Of a stretch of DNA of 39,372 nucleotides, positions 26,626 through 33,044 are shown piece by piece. Position numbers and translations under genes: made by a program. The notes below the pieces were generated by a model. It was not told the DNA's origin. It saw nothing but the letters and a program-made list of their open reading frames with translations, and did not search any database. The DNA lies in the NCBI RefSeq assembly GCF_002278925.1, contig NZ_NCJH01000030.1, forward strand, positions 1 through 39,372, given 5' to 3'. Within the stretch, counting starts at the first letter, position 1. Every line of letters starts with the position of its first letter. Source of the DNA: Polaromonas sp. 39-63-25. GTDB taxonomy: Bacteria; Pseudomonadota; Gammaproteobacteria; Burkholderiales; Burkholderiaceae_C.

Positions 26626-26659
26626 AACCGCTTGCCACTTCAGGCAGGCGGTTTTTTTT
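26626..26659 (+). terminator. Rho-independent terminator after gene 25838
   Basis: An AACCGCTTGCC / GGCAGGCGGTT stem (one G-T pair), a six-base loop, then eight or more T. Confidence 0.88.
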
Positions 26660-26693
26660 TGCCCGCGCGGCAGGGGAAACAGGCCGCCACCGT

Positions 26694-26722
26694 TTGCGGC
26701 CAACCCCCGCCAGGTGTAGGAT
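26694..26722 (+). promoter_or_regulatory. Promoter for leader B and the ATPase gene
   Basis: TTGCGG (26694-26699), 17 bases, TAGGAT (26717-26722). The -35 is identical to that of leader D (31160). Confidence 0.5.
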
Positions 26723-26723
26723 T

Positions 26724-26859
26724 CACCCCGTTATTGGTGCATACCAGTTCCGCTGACCTCCGTGCCAGCCTCATACTTTTCGGCCCTTGCGGCCTTCACC
26801 CATCGGGAACCAACCTTCCCGATGGGATGTGTGGTTCCCATTTTTTTTGGAAACCTCAC
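26724..26859 (+). ncRNA. Structured 5' leader, copy B
   Basis: P3 is an 11-base perfect stem, CCCATCGGGAA/TTCCCGATGGG (26799-26826). P4 pairs GGTTCCC (26833-26839) with GGAAACC (26849-26855) across a T8 loop, covering the GGA ribosome site four bases before ATG. Upstream, weaker P1 (CACC/GGTG, 26724-26739) and P2 (GCTG/CAGC, 26752-26769) stems and GGCC/GGCC (26782-26794) occupy the positions of P1 and P2 in other copies. Confidence 0.62.
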
Positions 26860-28848
26860 ATGACAACAACTACCACCCTCGCAACCGCCCCCGCTCAGAT
26901 CCCCGAGCAGAGCGTCGTCGCCGGCGTGAACGAGAAGAAGCTCTTCTCTACGATGAAGCACCTTTTTGCCACCAGCTTTTCGCTGGTCGGTGAGTTGATG
27001 CAGAACGCCAGGCGATCCGGCGCAACGCAGATCCTGTTCAACTTTGATCCAGAGGCGAAAACGCTGGAAGTCATCGATGACGGATGCGGCATCAGCGATT
27101 TCGGCAAATTGCTCGCGCTGTGCGACAGTGGCTGGGATGAGAAGGTCACGCTGGCGGATTCTCCGTACGGCATGGGCCTCTTCTCGTTGCACTTCGCCTG
27201 CTCACGGGCAACATTCCGTTCCAACGGTTTGAAGCTGCAAACCAGCCTGGACGACATCGTCAACAAGCGCCAGCTCGTGGCGGTGATCGACAACGATCCC
27301 GTGCGCCTCGGAACCGTCCTCCAGCTTGAAGGCCTCAGCAAGGACCTCCTTGGGAAAAGCATCGGGCCTCATTTCGGTCGCTCAACGGCCAACGCGAGCT
27401 CCCGCATGGAGGCATGCATCATCGAGCTGGCCATGGGCTTCCCCATCGATGTGCAATTCAATGGCGTCTCGGTCCCCCGACCGCACGCCCTTGAGAACTT
27501 GCAAACTGTTCTCACACCAGTTGGTCAGGTTCACATTGCGCACATCATGGCTCGCGACCACGACAAGAACGTGCGAGGCGATGAACTTGACGTGGTAGCC
27601 GGCAGAGCCTTGTATCTCCAGGGCCTGCCTATCCAGGTCAAGAACGAAATATATGCTCAGACAGTTGTGCATCTCGACAGCCAGCGCTTCGCCGCGATCA
27701 TGCCGGACCGAAAGGCTCTGTACAACGCGGCCGACCAGCTCGAGGAGCTGCGTGTTACGTTGCGCACTCTCGTGCAGCAGTTCCTGGTCGAACAAAAGGC
27801 TTCGCTGCCGGCAGAGACGTTTGTCGCGAAGTACTGGACCGCGTGCCTTCGGCACGATGTGCCTACGCTGCTCAATGACATTCCGCTGCTCCCCAGGCAA
27901 ATCATTTCGACAATCGAAACGCTTGCGGCGGACAGTGAAAGTCGTTTGGGCTATTTGCCCCGTGAGACGGAATTCATCAGCTGGAAGCAAATCCTGAACG
28001 GCGAATTCAAGGTCTGGCGGGACGTTCCTTCCTACCTCGGCAACTCTGAAGGTGAGCAGGCCGGCGCGCTTTGGCGGGTGATGCAGCTTGAAAATGTGGT
28101 CGAGGTCGATACCAACGGCCTTGATGCAGGACACTGGATCTTTGAAGCTACGCCATCGGCGGTCGACTTCAAGGTGGCAATCACCCACTCGGGGATCATC
28201 GCGAGCGATTCGACGTACTTTGATGACAGCGCCGTTGATGTACACCTGGTGAAATCAGTGCAGGTGGTGGTCACGTCCACCACAGACCCGAGCTTTGAAA
28301 TTGCGACGGCCGTCGACAGAGGCTGGATCCTGGAAGAAGTGGGTCACGACAGCTCAGGCGAAGTCACTCAGTTCAAGTGTTTTGTGACGGAGTCGGGGTC
28401 CTCCTGGGACTTCCCGGGAACCTTGCTGTCCAGCTACCGCGACGAACATGAGGTCTACCGCGAAGAATGGGAGGACGATGCACGGAAATCGTGGCGCTCA
28501 GTTGTCGCGGGACTCAAGGGCGCAAGCCTGGCAGACCAGCTTGCGGCGGCGCTTCCGGACGTCCGAATGTCACTCGGCAACCACAACCTTGGGCAGATGG
28601 CATTGATCTATGGGGCGGCTGATGGGTCGGACCCATCCGTCCAGAATGTATCGCCGCAGATGGAGATCGTCGACCTGAACGCCCCGGAATTCTGGCTGGC
28701 GCTGGCCAACCTTTTGGCCACCGCTGCCGGCGGATCACCAGAGGATCTCAAAAAGGCGTTTCTGACTGCTGCCGGCTCGCTGGTACCTGGTGCCGGCCTC
28801 ATGGCGAACTCGTCGACCGAGACACGGATTCAAGGCTCCACGTCCTGA
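26860..28848 (+). CDS. GHKL/Hsp90-type ATPase of unknown role
   Basis: A 662-residue protein with a GHKL ATP-binding domain at the front: N-box LVGELMQNARRSGA (E45, N49 region), G1 IDDGCGIS (about 72-79) and G2 SPYGMGLFSLHFA (about 101-113). The rest (about 200-662) has no motif I can name and may hold a middle domain like Hsp90/MutL (VHLDSQRFAAIMPDRKALYN). ATG 26860 is chosen because it sits behind the conserved leader; the frame is open further upstream but covers promoter and leader. It has its own terminator. Candidates are a chaperone, a MORC-like DNA-handling ATPase or a defence protein. Confidence 0.82.
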   Translation: MTTTTTLATAPAQIPEQSVVAGVNEKKLFSTMKHLFATSFSLVGELMQNARRSGATQILFNFDPEAKTLEVIDDGCGISDFGKLLALCDSGWDEKVTLADSPYGMGLFSLHFACSRATFRSNGLKLQTSLDDIVNKRQLVAVIDNDPVRLGTVLQLEGLSKDLLGKSIGPHFGRSTANASSRMEACIIELAMGFPIDVQFNGVSVPRPHALENLQTVLTPVGQVHIAHIMARDHDKNVRGDELDVVAGRALYLQGLPIQVKNEIYAQTVVHLDSQRFAAIMPDRKALYNAADQLEELRVTLRTLVQQFLVEQKASLPAETFVAKYWTACLRHDVPTLLNDIPLLPRQIISTIETLAADSESRLGYLPRETEFISWKQILNGEFKVWRDVPSYLGNSEGEQAGALWRVMQLENVVEVDTNGLDAGHWIFEATPSAVDFKVAITHSGIIASDSTYFDDSAVDVHLVKSVQVVVTSTTDPSFEIATAVDRGWILEEVGHDSSGEVTQFKCFVTESGSSWDFPGTLLSSYRDEHEVYREEWEDDARKSWRSVVAGLKGASLADQLAAALPDVRMSLGNHNLGQMALIYGAADGSDPSVQNVSPQMEIVDLNAPEFWLALANLLATAAGGSPEDLKKAFLTAAGSLVPGAGLMANSSTETRIQGSTS

Positions 28849-28880
28849 AGTCCCCATATCGGCCTTTCTGGCCAGAAATA

Positions 28881-28905
28881 CCCCCAGCCCGCGGCTGGGG
28901 GATTT
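28881..28905 (+). terminator. Hairpin terminator after the ATPase gene
   Basis: CCCCCAGCC/GGCTGGGGG with a short loop, then ATTTTC. A second, bidirectional terminator follows at 28981. Confidence 0.7.
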
Positions 28906-28980
28906 TCATCAACACAGAAATCCGGAAGGCCGGCTCGGAGGTCTTCGATGACTTCTTAGTGGTGCAACTTTAAGACTGAC

Positions 28981-29014
28981 AAAAAAAAAGCCCCGACTTC
29001 CGGGGCTTTTTTTT
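28981..29014. terminator. Bidirectional terminator
   Basis: AAGCCCCG/CGGGGCTT with a nine-A run before and eight-T run after. It serves the plus-strand ATPase unit and the minus-strand gene ending at 29027. Confidence 0.9.
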
Positions 29015-29026
29015 GCCTTCGAAGGC

Positions 29027-29374
29027 CTATCGTGAAGGAACGAGGGACAGACCTGGGCCGGCAGGCGTAGCTGCCTCAAAGGTGGCCAGCTGCTCATCAT
29101 TGAGCCAGGTGCCAGTCGTCTTCAAGGCCGCGAGCCTCCTCTTGTCCTCCGGGAAATTGACTTCGTTGTTCGGACCGAACTTCATCTTCTCGGTGGCCAG
29201 CGCATAAACACCGCCCATCCCATCTGTATTTTCGATCTCGTGCCGGACCTTCGCCAGTTCGCAGATCGCATTAAATTCAGCCGGCGTGCGCGGGCGCCAC
29301 GGTGCCCAGTTCATGCGCTGAAAAGCCTGCCACTCCTGGTCCGACATCCGAATTCGACCATCAACCAACATCAT
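29027..29374 (-). CDS. Unknown 115-residue protein
   Basis: A 115-residue hydrophilic protein, MMLVDGRIRMSDQEWQAFQR at the start, with no recognised family. Segments such as EFNAICELAKVRHEIENTDG look helical. The start is set by AGGAG 6 bases before ATG 29374. It has its own promoter (29415-29443) with a short leader hairpin CCTCC/GGAGG, and it ends at a bidirectional terminator. The longer upstream frame to 29554 crosses the promoter and is rejected. Confidence 0.75.
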   Translation of the reverse strand: MMLVDGRIRMSDQEWQAFQRMNWAPWRPRTPAEFNAICELAKVRHEIENTDGMGGVYALATEKMKFGPNNEVNFPEDKRRLAALKTTGTWLNDEQLATFEAATPAGPGLSLVPSR

Positions 29375-29414
29375 CTCGCTCTCCTGATCCCTCCACTTCG
29401 GAGGTTTGAATATC

Positions 29415-29443
29415 AGATTATCACCAGTGAATGCACTGTCAAT
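29415..29443 (-). promoter_or_regulatory. Promoter of gene 29374 (minus)
   Basis: On the minus strand TTGACA (29443-29438), 17 bases, TAATCT (29420-29415). It is back to back with the plus-strand promoter at 29463, about 20 bases away, so a single regulator could control both. Confidence 0.65.
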
Positions 29444-29462
29444 GAGGTCCGACTCCAATCTG

Positions 29463-29491
29463 TTGTGCACGCGCGAAAGCAGCCATAAAAT
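29463..29491 (+). promoter_or_regulatory. Promoter for leader C
   Basis: TTGTGC (29463-29468), 17 bases, TAAAAT (29486-29491). The first leader hairpin begins about 10 bases later. Confidence 0.55.
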
Positions 29492-29607
29492 TGCACTGTT
29501 TTCGCATTCTTGCGACTTCGCGCACAGACAAACCGTTTCGTGCGCCTTTACCAACCCACTGGGGATCTTCCCAGCGGGGCATGGTCCTCTTTTTTTTTGG
29601 AGGATCC
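29492..29607 (+). ncRNA. Structured 5' leader, copy C
   Basis: P1 is TCGCA/TGCGA (29502-29515). P2 is GCGCAC/GTGCGC with a 14-base loop (29520-29545). P3 is CCCACTGGG/CCCAGCGGG (29555-29578). P4 is GGTCCTC (29583) pairing with GAGGATCC (29600-29607) around a T9 loop, covering the Shine-Dalgarno GGAGG. It aligns with copy D from the -10 onward: 31 of the first 40 aligned bases are identical, although the genes downstream are unrelated. Confidence 0.7.
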
Positions 29608-29904
29608 ATGCAAATCACAATGAAATCGTCATCCTGCGCGCCCACGAACTGGGTGGCGCAACTGATGAACTTCGGCATCAAGGCCACGAGGCGCCCGTCG
29701 GTATTCGGGCGTACTGCGCATGTCTTCAAACTCCAGGGGGAGGCTGTTGAACTGCTGCAGGATCCGCAACAGACCGTGAGCTCGGTCGTTGAAACGCTGA
29801 CTCAGACCCAAAAGCGCATCGTGGACGCGCTGATCGCGTGCGATGTGGTCGTGAATGCTCCACAAGTTCCGAAACGCAAAGTGCGGGGCTACTGTGGGCA
29901 TTGA
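29608..29904 (+). CDS. Unknown protein under leader C
   Basis: A 98-residue protein, MQITMKSSSCAPTNWVAQLM at the start, with a helical centre (VVETLTQTQKRIVDALIACD) and a basic Cys-ending tail (KRKVRGYCGH). No known family. The start at ATG 29608 is four bases after GGAGG. It forms a single-gene unit between its leader and a strong terminator at 29970. Confidence 0.75.
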   Translation: MQITMKSSSCAPTNWVAQLMNFGIKATRRPSVFGRTAHVFKLQGEAVELLQDPQQTVSSVVETLTQTQKRIVDALIACDVVVNAPQVPKRKVRGYCGH

Positions 29905-29969
29905 AAGTGGTGTGCATCTTGGCTTCCAAGAGCAGATCAGCACTGGCCTCACGGCCAGTGCATCCCGAA

Positions 29970-30003
29970 AAGCGCGCAGTCTTCGGACGCGCGCTTTTTT
30001 TTT
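29970..30003 (+). terminator. Terminator after gene 29608
   Basis: AGCGCGC/GCGCGCT stem, then nine T. A second perfect hairpin, CACTGGCC/GGCCAGTG (29941-29960), lies just before it. Confidence 0.88.
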
Positions 30004-30009
30004 GGGCTA

Positions 30010-30240
30010 CTAGCCAGGAGAGGGGGAGGCGGGGTGCACGTCGCGAGGCTTGAACATGATGACAACCTGCACCTGACTGGCACCAACCCGGGCCCCGGTC
30101 ACATACTCGGCCCAGCCCTTTTCGACAGAACGGGCCACCAGGCCATCGAGCTCGTCTGTGGTGTCGCTTTCGAACTCCAGAAAGCGATGCGGCTTGCCCC
30201 GGAAGTTCGCCTCGACAATTTCATGTACTTTCCAGGCCAT
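30010..30240 (-). CDS. Unknown 76-residue protein
   Basis: A 76-residue protein, MAWKVHEIVEANFRGKPHRF, with a strand-rich end (GASQVQVVIMFKPRDV). The start at ATG 30240 follows the stop of the upstream minus-strand gene by nine bases, and GAGG of that stop region can serve as ribosome site, so the two are likely coupled. No known family. Confidence 0.6.
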   Translation of the reverse strand: MAWKVHEIVEANFRGKPHRFLEFESDTTDELDGLVARSVEKGWAEYVTGARVGASQVQVVIMFKPRDVHPASPSPG

Positions 30241-30249
30241 TGCAGGGCC

Positions 30250-30468
30250 TCAGCGCCATCTGATTCGTAGGTGAGCAGCGAAGGTCGTCCAGCACGCCGC
30301 GCAGCGCCACCGGCCTGCTGATGTCTCTACCCCGCCCGTCTCAGGCCTGGTGGACTTGCATGGACCGTAGCAAAGGCGATATCGACCCGAATTCAGATCA
30401 AAGGTGCCCGGCAGATCCGCCGGCGCATGGCGCGCGGCTGCCGTAGAGGCAATGGAAGGTAATGGCAT
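30250..30468 (-). CDS. Small putative zinc-ribbon protein
   Basis: A 72-residue protein whose second half has paired cysteines, LCYGPCKS and WRCAACWTTF, about 22 residues apart, as in a small zinc ribbon. The first 25 residues are Ala/Pro-rich and may not all be translated; ATG 30468 is the first start and has no clear Shine-Dalgarno. It is followed closely by the 30240 gene, which supports it as real. Function unknown. Confidence 0.5.
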   Translation of the reverse strand: MPLPSIASTAAARHAPADLPGTFDLNSGRYRLCYGPCKSTRPETGGVETSAGRWRCAACWTTFAAHLRIRWR

Positions 30469-30530
30469 GGGTGGACGTGTGAAAACGCGGTGAAAGAAGG
30501 GGGGAGAGGAGGGCGGTGAAAAATTGGGCG

Positions 30531-30564
30531 AAAAAAAACGGAGGTCCTTGATGGACCCCCGTTT
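30531..30564 (-). terminator. Terminator of the minus-strand gene at 30589
   Basis: Read on minus: ACGGGGGTCC/GGACCTCCGT stem with one mismatch, then eight T. Confidence 0.85.
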
Positions 30565-30588
30565 CCTGTGTAAATGCAGATTTCGACA

Positions 30589-30804
30589 CTAGCCTGAGGC
30601 TACCGCGAGTTCGAGACCAGAGGCTTGCGCCCTTGCTTTCGCACGCTGGTAGAGCGGCGTTTGACTCACCGGAGAGTTCCGCATGGCACGGAGCCACTTG
30701 CAGTCATAGAACTCTCCAATCTGGAATCTGGGCAAGTCGCCCTTTTTGAACTCTTGTTGAAAAGCGCAAAAAGGAGGACTCGCCCAGCCCGCAAGGAGCT
30801 TCAT
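30589..30804 (-). CDS. Unknown 71-residue protein
   Basis: A 71-residue protein from ATG 30804 (MKLLAGWASPPFCAFQQEFK), with a basic C-terminal half (PLYQRAKARAQASGLELAVA). A TTG start at 30891 would add 29 residues (beginning MATASRRFGHLW), and the real start is unsettled. The terminator directly downstream supports transcription on this strand. Upstream (30905-30955, minus) lie small hairpins TTCAGC/GCTGAA and CATCG/CGATG that resemble P1 and P2 of the structured leaders. No known family. Confidence 0.58.
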   Translation of the reverse strand: MKLLAGWASPPFCAFQQEFKKGDLPRFQIGEFYDCKWLRAMRNSPVSQTPLYQRAKARAQASGLELAVASG

Positions 30805-31159
30805 GACTGCCGATTTCTCGGCACGGCGTTTTGGAGAGTCCCTCAAGGTGTGAACCCAAAGATGACCAAAGCGTCGAGAAGCCGTTGCCAAACACCGTGG
30901 TGTTCAGCTGCAAATCCATCGGGTTAGCGATGTCGGAGATTCAGCAAGCTGAAAATCCTAAGTAAGGCGTACACAAGGCACGCGAGTGATGCAAGCATCA
31001 AACAAGCTTTTAGTTTACGCGAACAATGGGCGATTGCAAAGGATCCGGCTCACCGGCGAGGGCCCCTCGACGTTCAACGGGCCAATACCTGCGCGTTGAA
31101 GCAAATGCTTATGAGTAATGCGCAGGGTGTGCCCATCAGGCGCGGCCGGCCGCCATCGT

Positions 31160-31188
31160 TTGCGGCGGTAACGGCCGCATGGCAAAAT
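31160..31188 (+). promoter_or_regulatory. Promoter for leader D
   Basis: TTGCGG (31160-31165), 17 bases, CAAAAT (31183-31188). Bases 30892-31159 upstream show no gene I can support. Confidence 0.5.
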
Positions 31189-31306
31189 TCCACTGCTTTC
31201 GCAACCTTGCGAATCCGCGTGCAGAAACCTTTTCCAGCACGTCTTCATAAACCCACGGGAATTCAAGTCCCGAGGGACATGGATTTCCCTCATCACCAGG
31301 AAATTC
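31189..31306 (+). ncRNA. Structured 5' leader, copy D
   Basis: P1 is TTCGCAA/TTGCGAA (31198-31213). P2 is CGTGC/GCACG with a 14-base loop (31218-31241). P3 is CCCACGGGA/TCCCGAGGG with one mismatch (31252-31276). P4 is an 8-pair stem, GGATTTCC (31281-31288) with GGAAATTC (31299-31306), containing the Shine-Dalgarno AGGA and ending at the base before ATG. Of all copies this one has the clearest pairing over the ribosome site. Confidence 0.72.
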
Positions 31307-31609
31307 ATGCAAATCCACCTCACCGTGCCCATTACGGTCCACACCGCGAAGAAGCGCAAGCTCGAGTTGTTGCCGGTTATTCAGGACATCCCGCGCCCAA
31401 GCGACGACGCCAATTTGTTGGGTCGCTTTCTCAAGCCCGGCGGAGTTCAGGTTCCGCTCGTGCCAGGACAAAGCACGCTCATTCAGAGCTACATGCTCCG
31501 GAACAAGACGGAAGCGCTGAGCGAAGACGGCATCGTTGCCTTCACTCTGCAGGGCGACACGCTCATTGAATGCCTCCACGAAGTGGGCATGACGCCAACC
31601 GAAGCCTAA
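31307..31609 (+). CDS. Unknown protein under leader D
   Basis: A 100-residue protein, MQIHLTVPITVHTAKKRKLE, with mixed strand and helix segments (GIVAFTLQGDTLIECLHEVG). No recognised family. The start at ATG 31307 follows AGGA by about 5 bases inside a hairpin. Two genes follow (31705 and 32097) before the terminator at 32590, so this is the first gene of a three-gene unit, with another leader hairpin set between the first and second. Confidence 0.72.
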   Translation: MQIHLTVPITVHTAKKRKLELLPVIQDIPRPSDDANLLGRFLKPGGVQVPLVPGQSTLIQSYMLRNKTEALSEDGIVAFTLQGDTLIECLHEVGMTPTEA

Positions 31610-31616
31610 CTGGGCA

Positions 31617-31704
31617 GGGGCACCGCCCCGGCTCAAACGGAAACCAACCAAACCCATGCGGGCCCGCCCGCATGGGCGCTCCGCATGACACTTACGAAAA
31701 GTGA
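31617..31704 (+). ncRNA. Structured leader, copy E (internal)
   Basis: P2 is GGGGC/GCCCC (31617-31629). P3 is CCCATGCGGG/CCCGCATGGG, 10 bases perfect with a 4-base loop (31653-31676). P4 is CACTT/AAGTG (31689-31703), two bases before ATG 31705. No promoter is seen between the preceding stop and P2, so this copy acts on a read-through message. P1 is not evident. Confidence 0.55.
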
Positions 31705-32094
31705 ATGCAAATGAAAAAAATCGAACCTGGAACTGTCCCCACTGAAGTGGCACCGGACAGCAGCAGCGGCGTCAAAAATGCGATTGTGATTTTTATTGAA
31801 GGCCAGCAGGTTTCACATCGCTTTACCACCCAAACGGAGGGTACCGCGTACCTCGAGGGGGTCCCAGAAACCTCCGAGGCAGCATCGTTGATGATCCTCG
31901 ACAGTGACATACCGGCAGAATTGCTGCTCAAAACTTCCCCAGTGCTGCAGGAACGCCTGCAGGAAGCAAAGCGCAAACTCACGGCATTCCTGAAGCTCAA
32001 GGAAACACTGGATCGCCATGGCGTGCCGAAGGATCGCGCGCTCCGTGGCGCGATTCACAAGGCCTTCAGGGAACTGACGGCAAGTGGCGACTGA
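31705..32094 (+). CDS. Unknown protein under leader E
   Basis: A 129-residue protein. The first 20 residues are flexible (MQMKKIEPGTVPTEVAPDSS), the middle is strand-rich (NAIVIFIEGQQVSHRFTTQT) and the last half is a long basic helix pair (RLQEAKRKLTAFLKLKETLD). Two in-frame ATGs (31705, 31711) are possible. The next gene begins two bases after the stop, so they are coupled. No known family. Confidence 0.7.
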   Translation: MQMKKIEPGTVPTEVAPDSSSGVKNAIVIFIEGQQVSHRFTTQTEGTAYLEGVPETSEAASLMILDSDIPAELLLKTSPVLQERLQEAKRKLTAFLKLKETLDRHGVPKDRALRGAIHKAFRELTASGD

Positions 32095-32096
32095 GC

Positions 32097-32552
32097 ATGG
32101 AGACGCTGCAGGTCGACACGACCCGCTGCTGCACAAGGGTGCACGCACAACTGTGCCTGGTCACCATGAACGAGCAGCTGCACAAGCGCCGCGGCCACTG
32201 GTTCGCAGTCCAATCGCAGGCTCACTCACACGTGGCATTCACAACCTGCGATTCATTGAACCTTTGGCTCGAAGAGCGAGCAATCGCCCTGACGCAGGTG
32301 ATCCCCGAAATGGGCACCTTCAGCTATCAAATGCTGCTTGGCGCGTACAAAACATGCCACTGGCGATGCCTGGACGGATTCGAGTCCCTCAAGGCTCACG
32401 CCCAGGAAGCGCGCGTTTTGTCCCACGGCACATACACGCTGGGTTTGATCACTAAAGACGATTCGGGTATCACGGTCGTGAACTCGCTTGATCCCAGTGT
32501 GCCCGGCCGCCAGACCTTCGACTCCCAGGAGTCTGCCGGCCGGTACCGGTGA
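32097..32552 (+). CDS. Unknown 151-residue protein
   Basis: A 151-residue protein with several Cys and His residues in the first two-thirds (TTRCCTRVHAQLCLV, HSHVAFTTCDSLNLW, AYKTCHWRCLDGF), which may bind metal. The C-terminal part is polar. The start at ATG 32097 lies two bases after the previous stop. It ends the three-gene unit, with a very strong terminator 38 bases later. I do not recognise the family. Confidence 0.7.
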   Translation: METLQVDTTRCCTRVHAQLCLVTMNEQLHKRRGHWFAVQSQAHSHVAFTTCDSLNLWLEERAIALTQVIPEMGTFSYQMLLGAYKTCHWRCLDGFESLKAHAQEARVLSHGTYTLGLITKDDSGITVVNSLDPSVPGRQTFDSQESAGRYR

Positions 32553-32589
32553 CGGATGTGATCAGAACAAATAGCCATTCCAATGCAAA

Positions 32590-32628
32590 GAGCCCTCCCC
32601 GCAACGCGCGGGGAGGGCTCTTTTTTTT
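32590..32628 (+). terminator. Strong terminator ending the 31307-32552 unit
   Basis: A 13-base perfect stem GAGCCCTCCCCGC/GCGGGGAGGGCTC, a five-base loop and eight T. Confidence 0.93.
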
Positions 32629-32643
32629 GATTTCGACTTTTCG

Positions 32644-32898
32644 TCAGACTTCCGCGAAGCGCGAATTGGCCACAGTGGAGATCCGCGCCAACAGCTTCTT
32701 CACGAAGTTCTGTGTGATCGGCTCTGGAGGTGTGAGCGGCTCAGCGGTCAGGACTGGGTAGTCCGCTTCTGAATCCCACTTGGAAGCCGTACGCCGGGTA
32801 AGGGCCTTGCGTGCAAATTCGAGAGCAGCCTCGCTGTTTGGAGCAACGGAGATGCCAACTTGTTTGCCGTCGGCGATGATTTTGAAGACTTGGTTCAC
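32644..32898 (-). CDS. Unknown protein under leader F
   Basis: An 84-residue protein (from GTG 32898: MNQVFKIIADGKQVGISVAP) with a compact strand-helix start and a helical centre (SEAALEFARKALTRRTASKW). TTG 32904 is two codons upstream and also possible. AGAAAG lies before the start. It reads toward the strong terminator at 32590-32628, from its own promoter and structured leader. No known family. Confidence 0.68.
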   Translation of the reverse strand: MNQVFKIIADGKQVGISVAPNSEAALEFARKALTRRTASKWDSEADYPVLTAEPLTPPEPITQNFVKKLLARISTVANSRFAEV

Positions 32899-33000
32899 GT
32901 TCAATCTTTCTGTAGAGAGACGGGAACCGACCCTGACGGGAGGACCCCGTCAAGGTAAGGTAAGGCTGGTTCTGGACCAGCGTACTGGCAAAAGCCAAGT
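32899..33000 (-). ncRNA. Structured 5' leader, copy F (minus)
   Basis: In minus-strand order: P1 TGGC/GCCA (32997-32986), P2 GCTGGT/ACCAGC with a 5-base loop (32981-32965), P3 TGACGGG/CCCGTCA (32952-32934), then GGTTC (32928-32924) able to pair with GAAC (32902-32899) or GAACC (32896-32892) at the start codon. P2 matches copy A in position and stem length but not sequence. Confidence 0.6.
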
Positions 33001-33006
33001 GATCGA

Positions 33007-33034
33007 AGTTTAACCACCGGGCGCCGCCCGTCAA
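33007..33034 (-). promoter_or_regulatory. Promoter for leader F (minus)
   Basis: On the minus strand TTGACG (33034-33029), 16 bases, TAAACT (33012-33007). P1 begins about 10 bases later. Confidence 0.5.
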
Positions 33035-33044
33035 TCGATTGGAG

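Noticed and set aside
25574-26638. A 354-codon minus-strand frame over genes 25372 and 25838
   Set aside because: Antisense to two plausible genes and across a terminator; no motif.
27382-28245. A 287-codon minus-strand frame inside the GHKL ATPase gene
   Set aside because: Shadow frame; the plus strand carries clear ATPase motifs.
31136-31753. A 205-codon minus-strand frame across leader D and two genes
   Set aside because: Crosses a promoter and two structured leaders and has no known motif.
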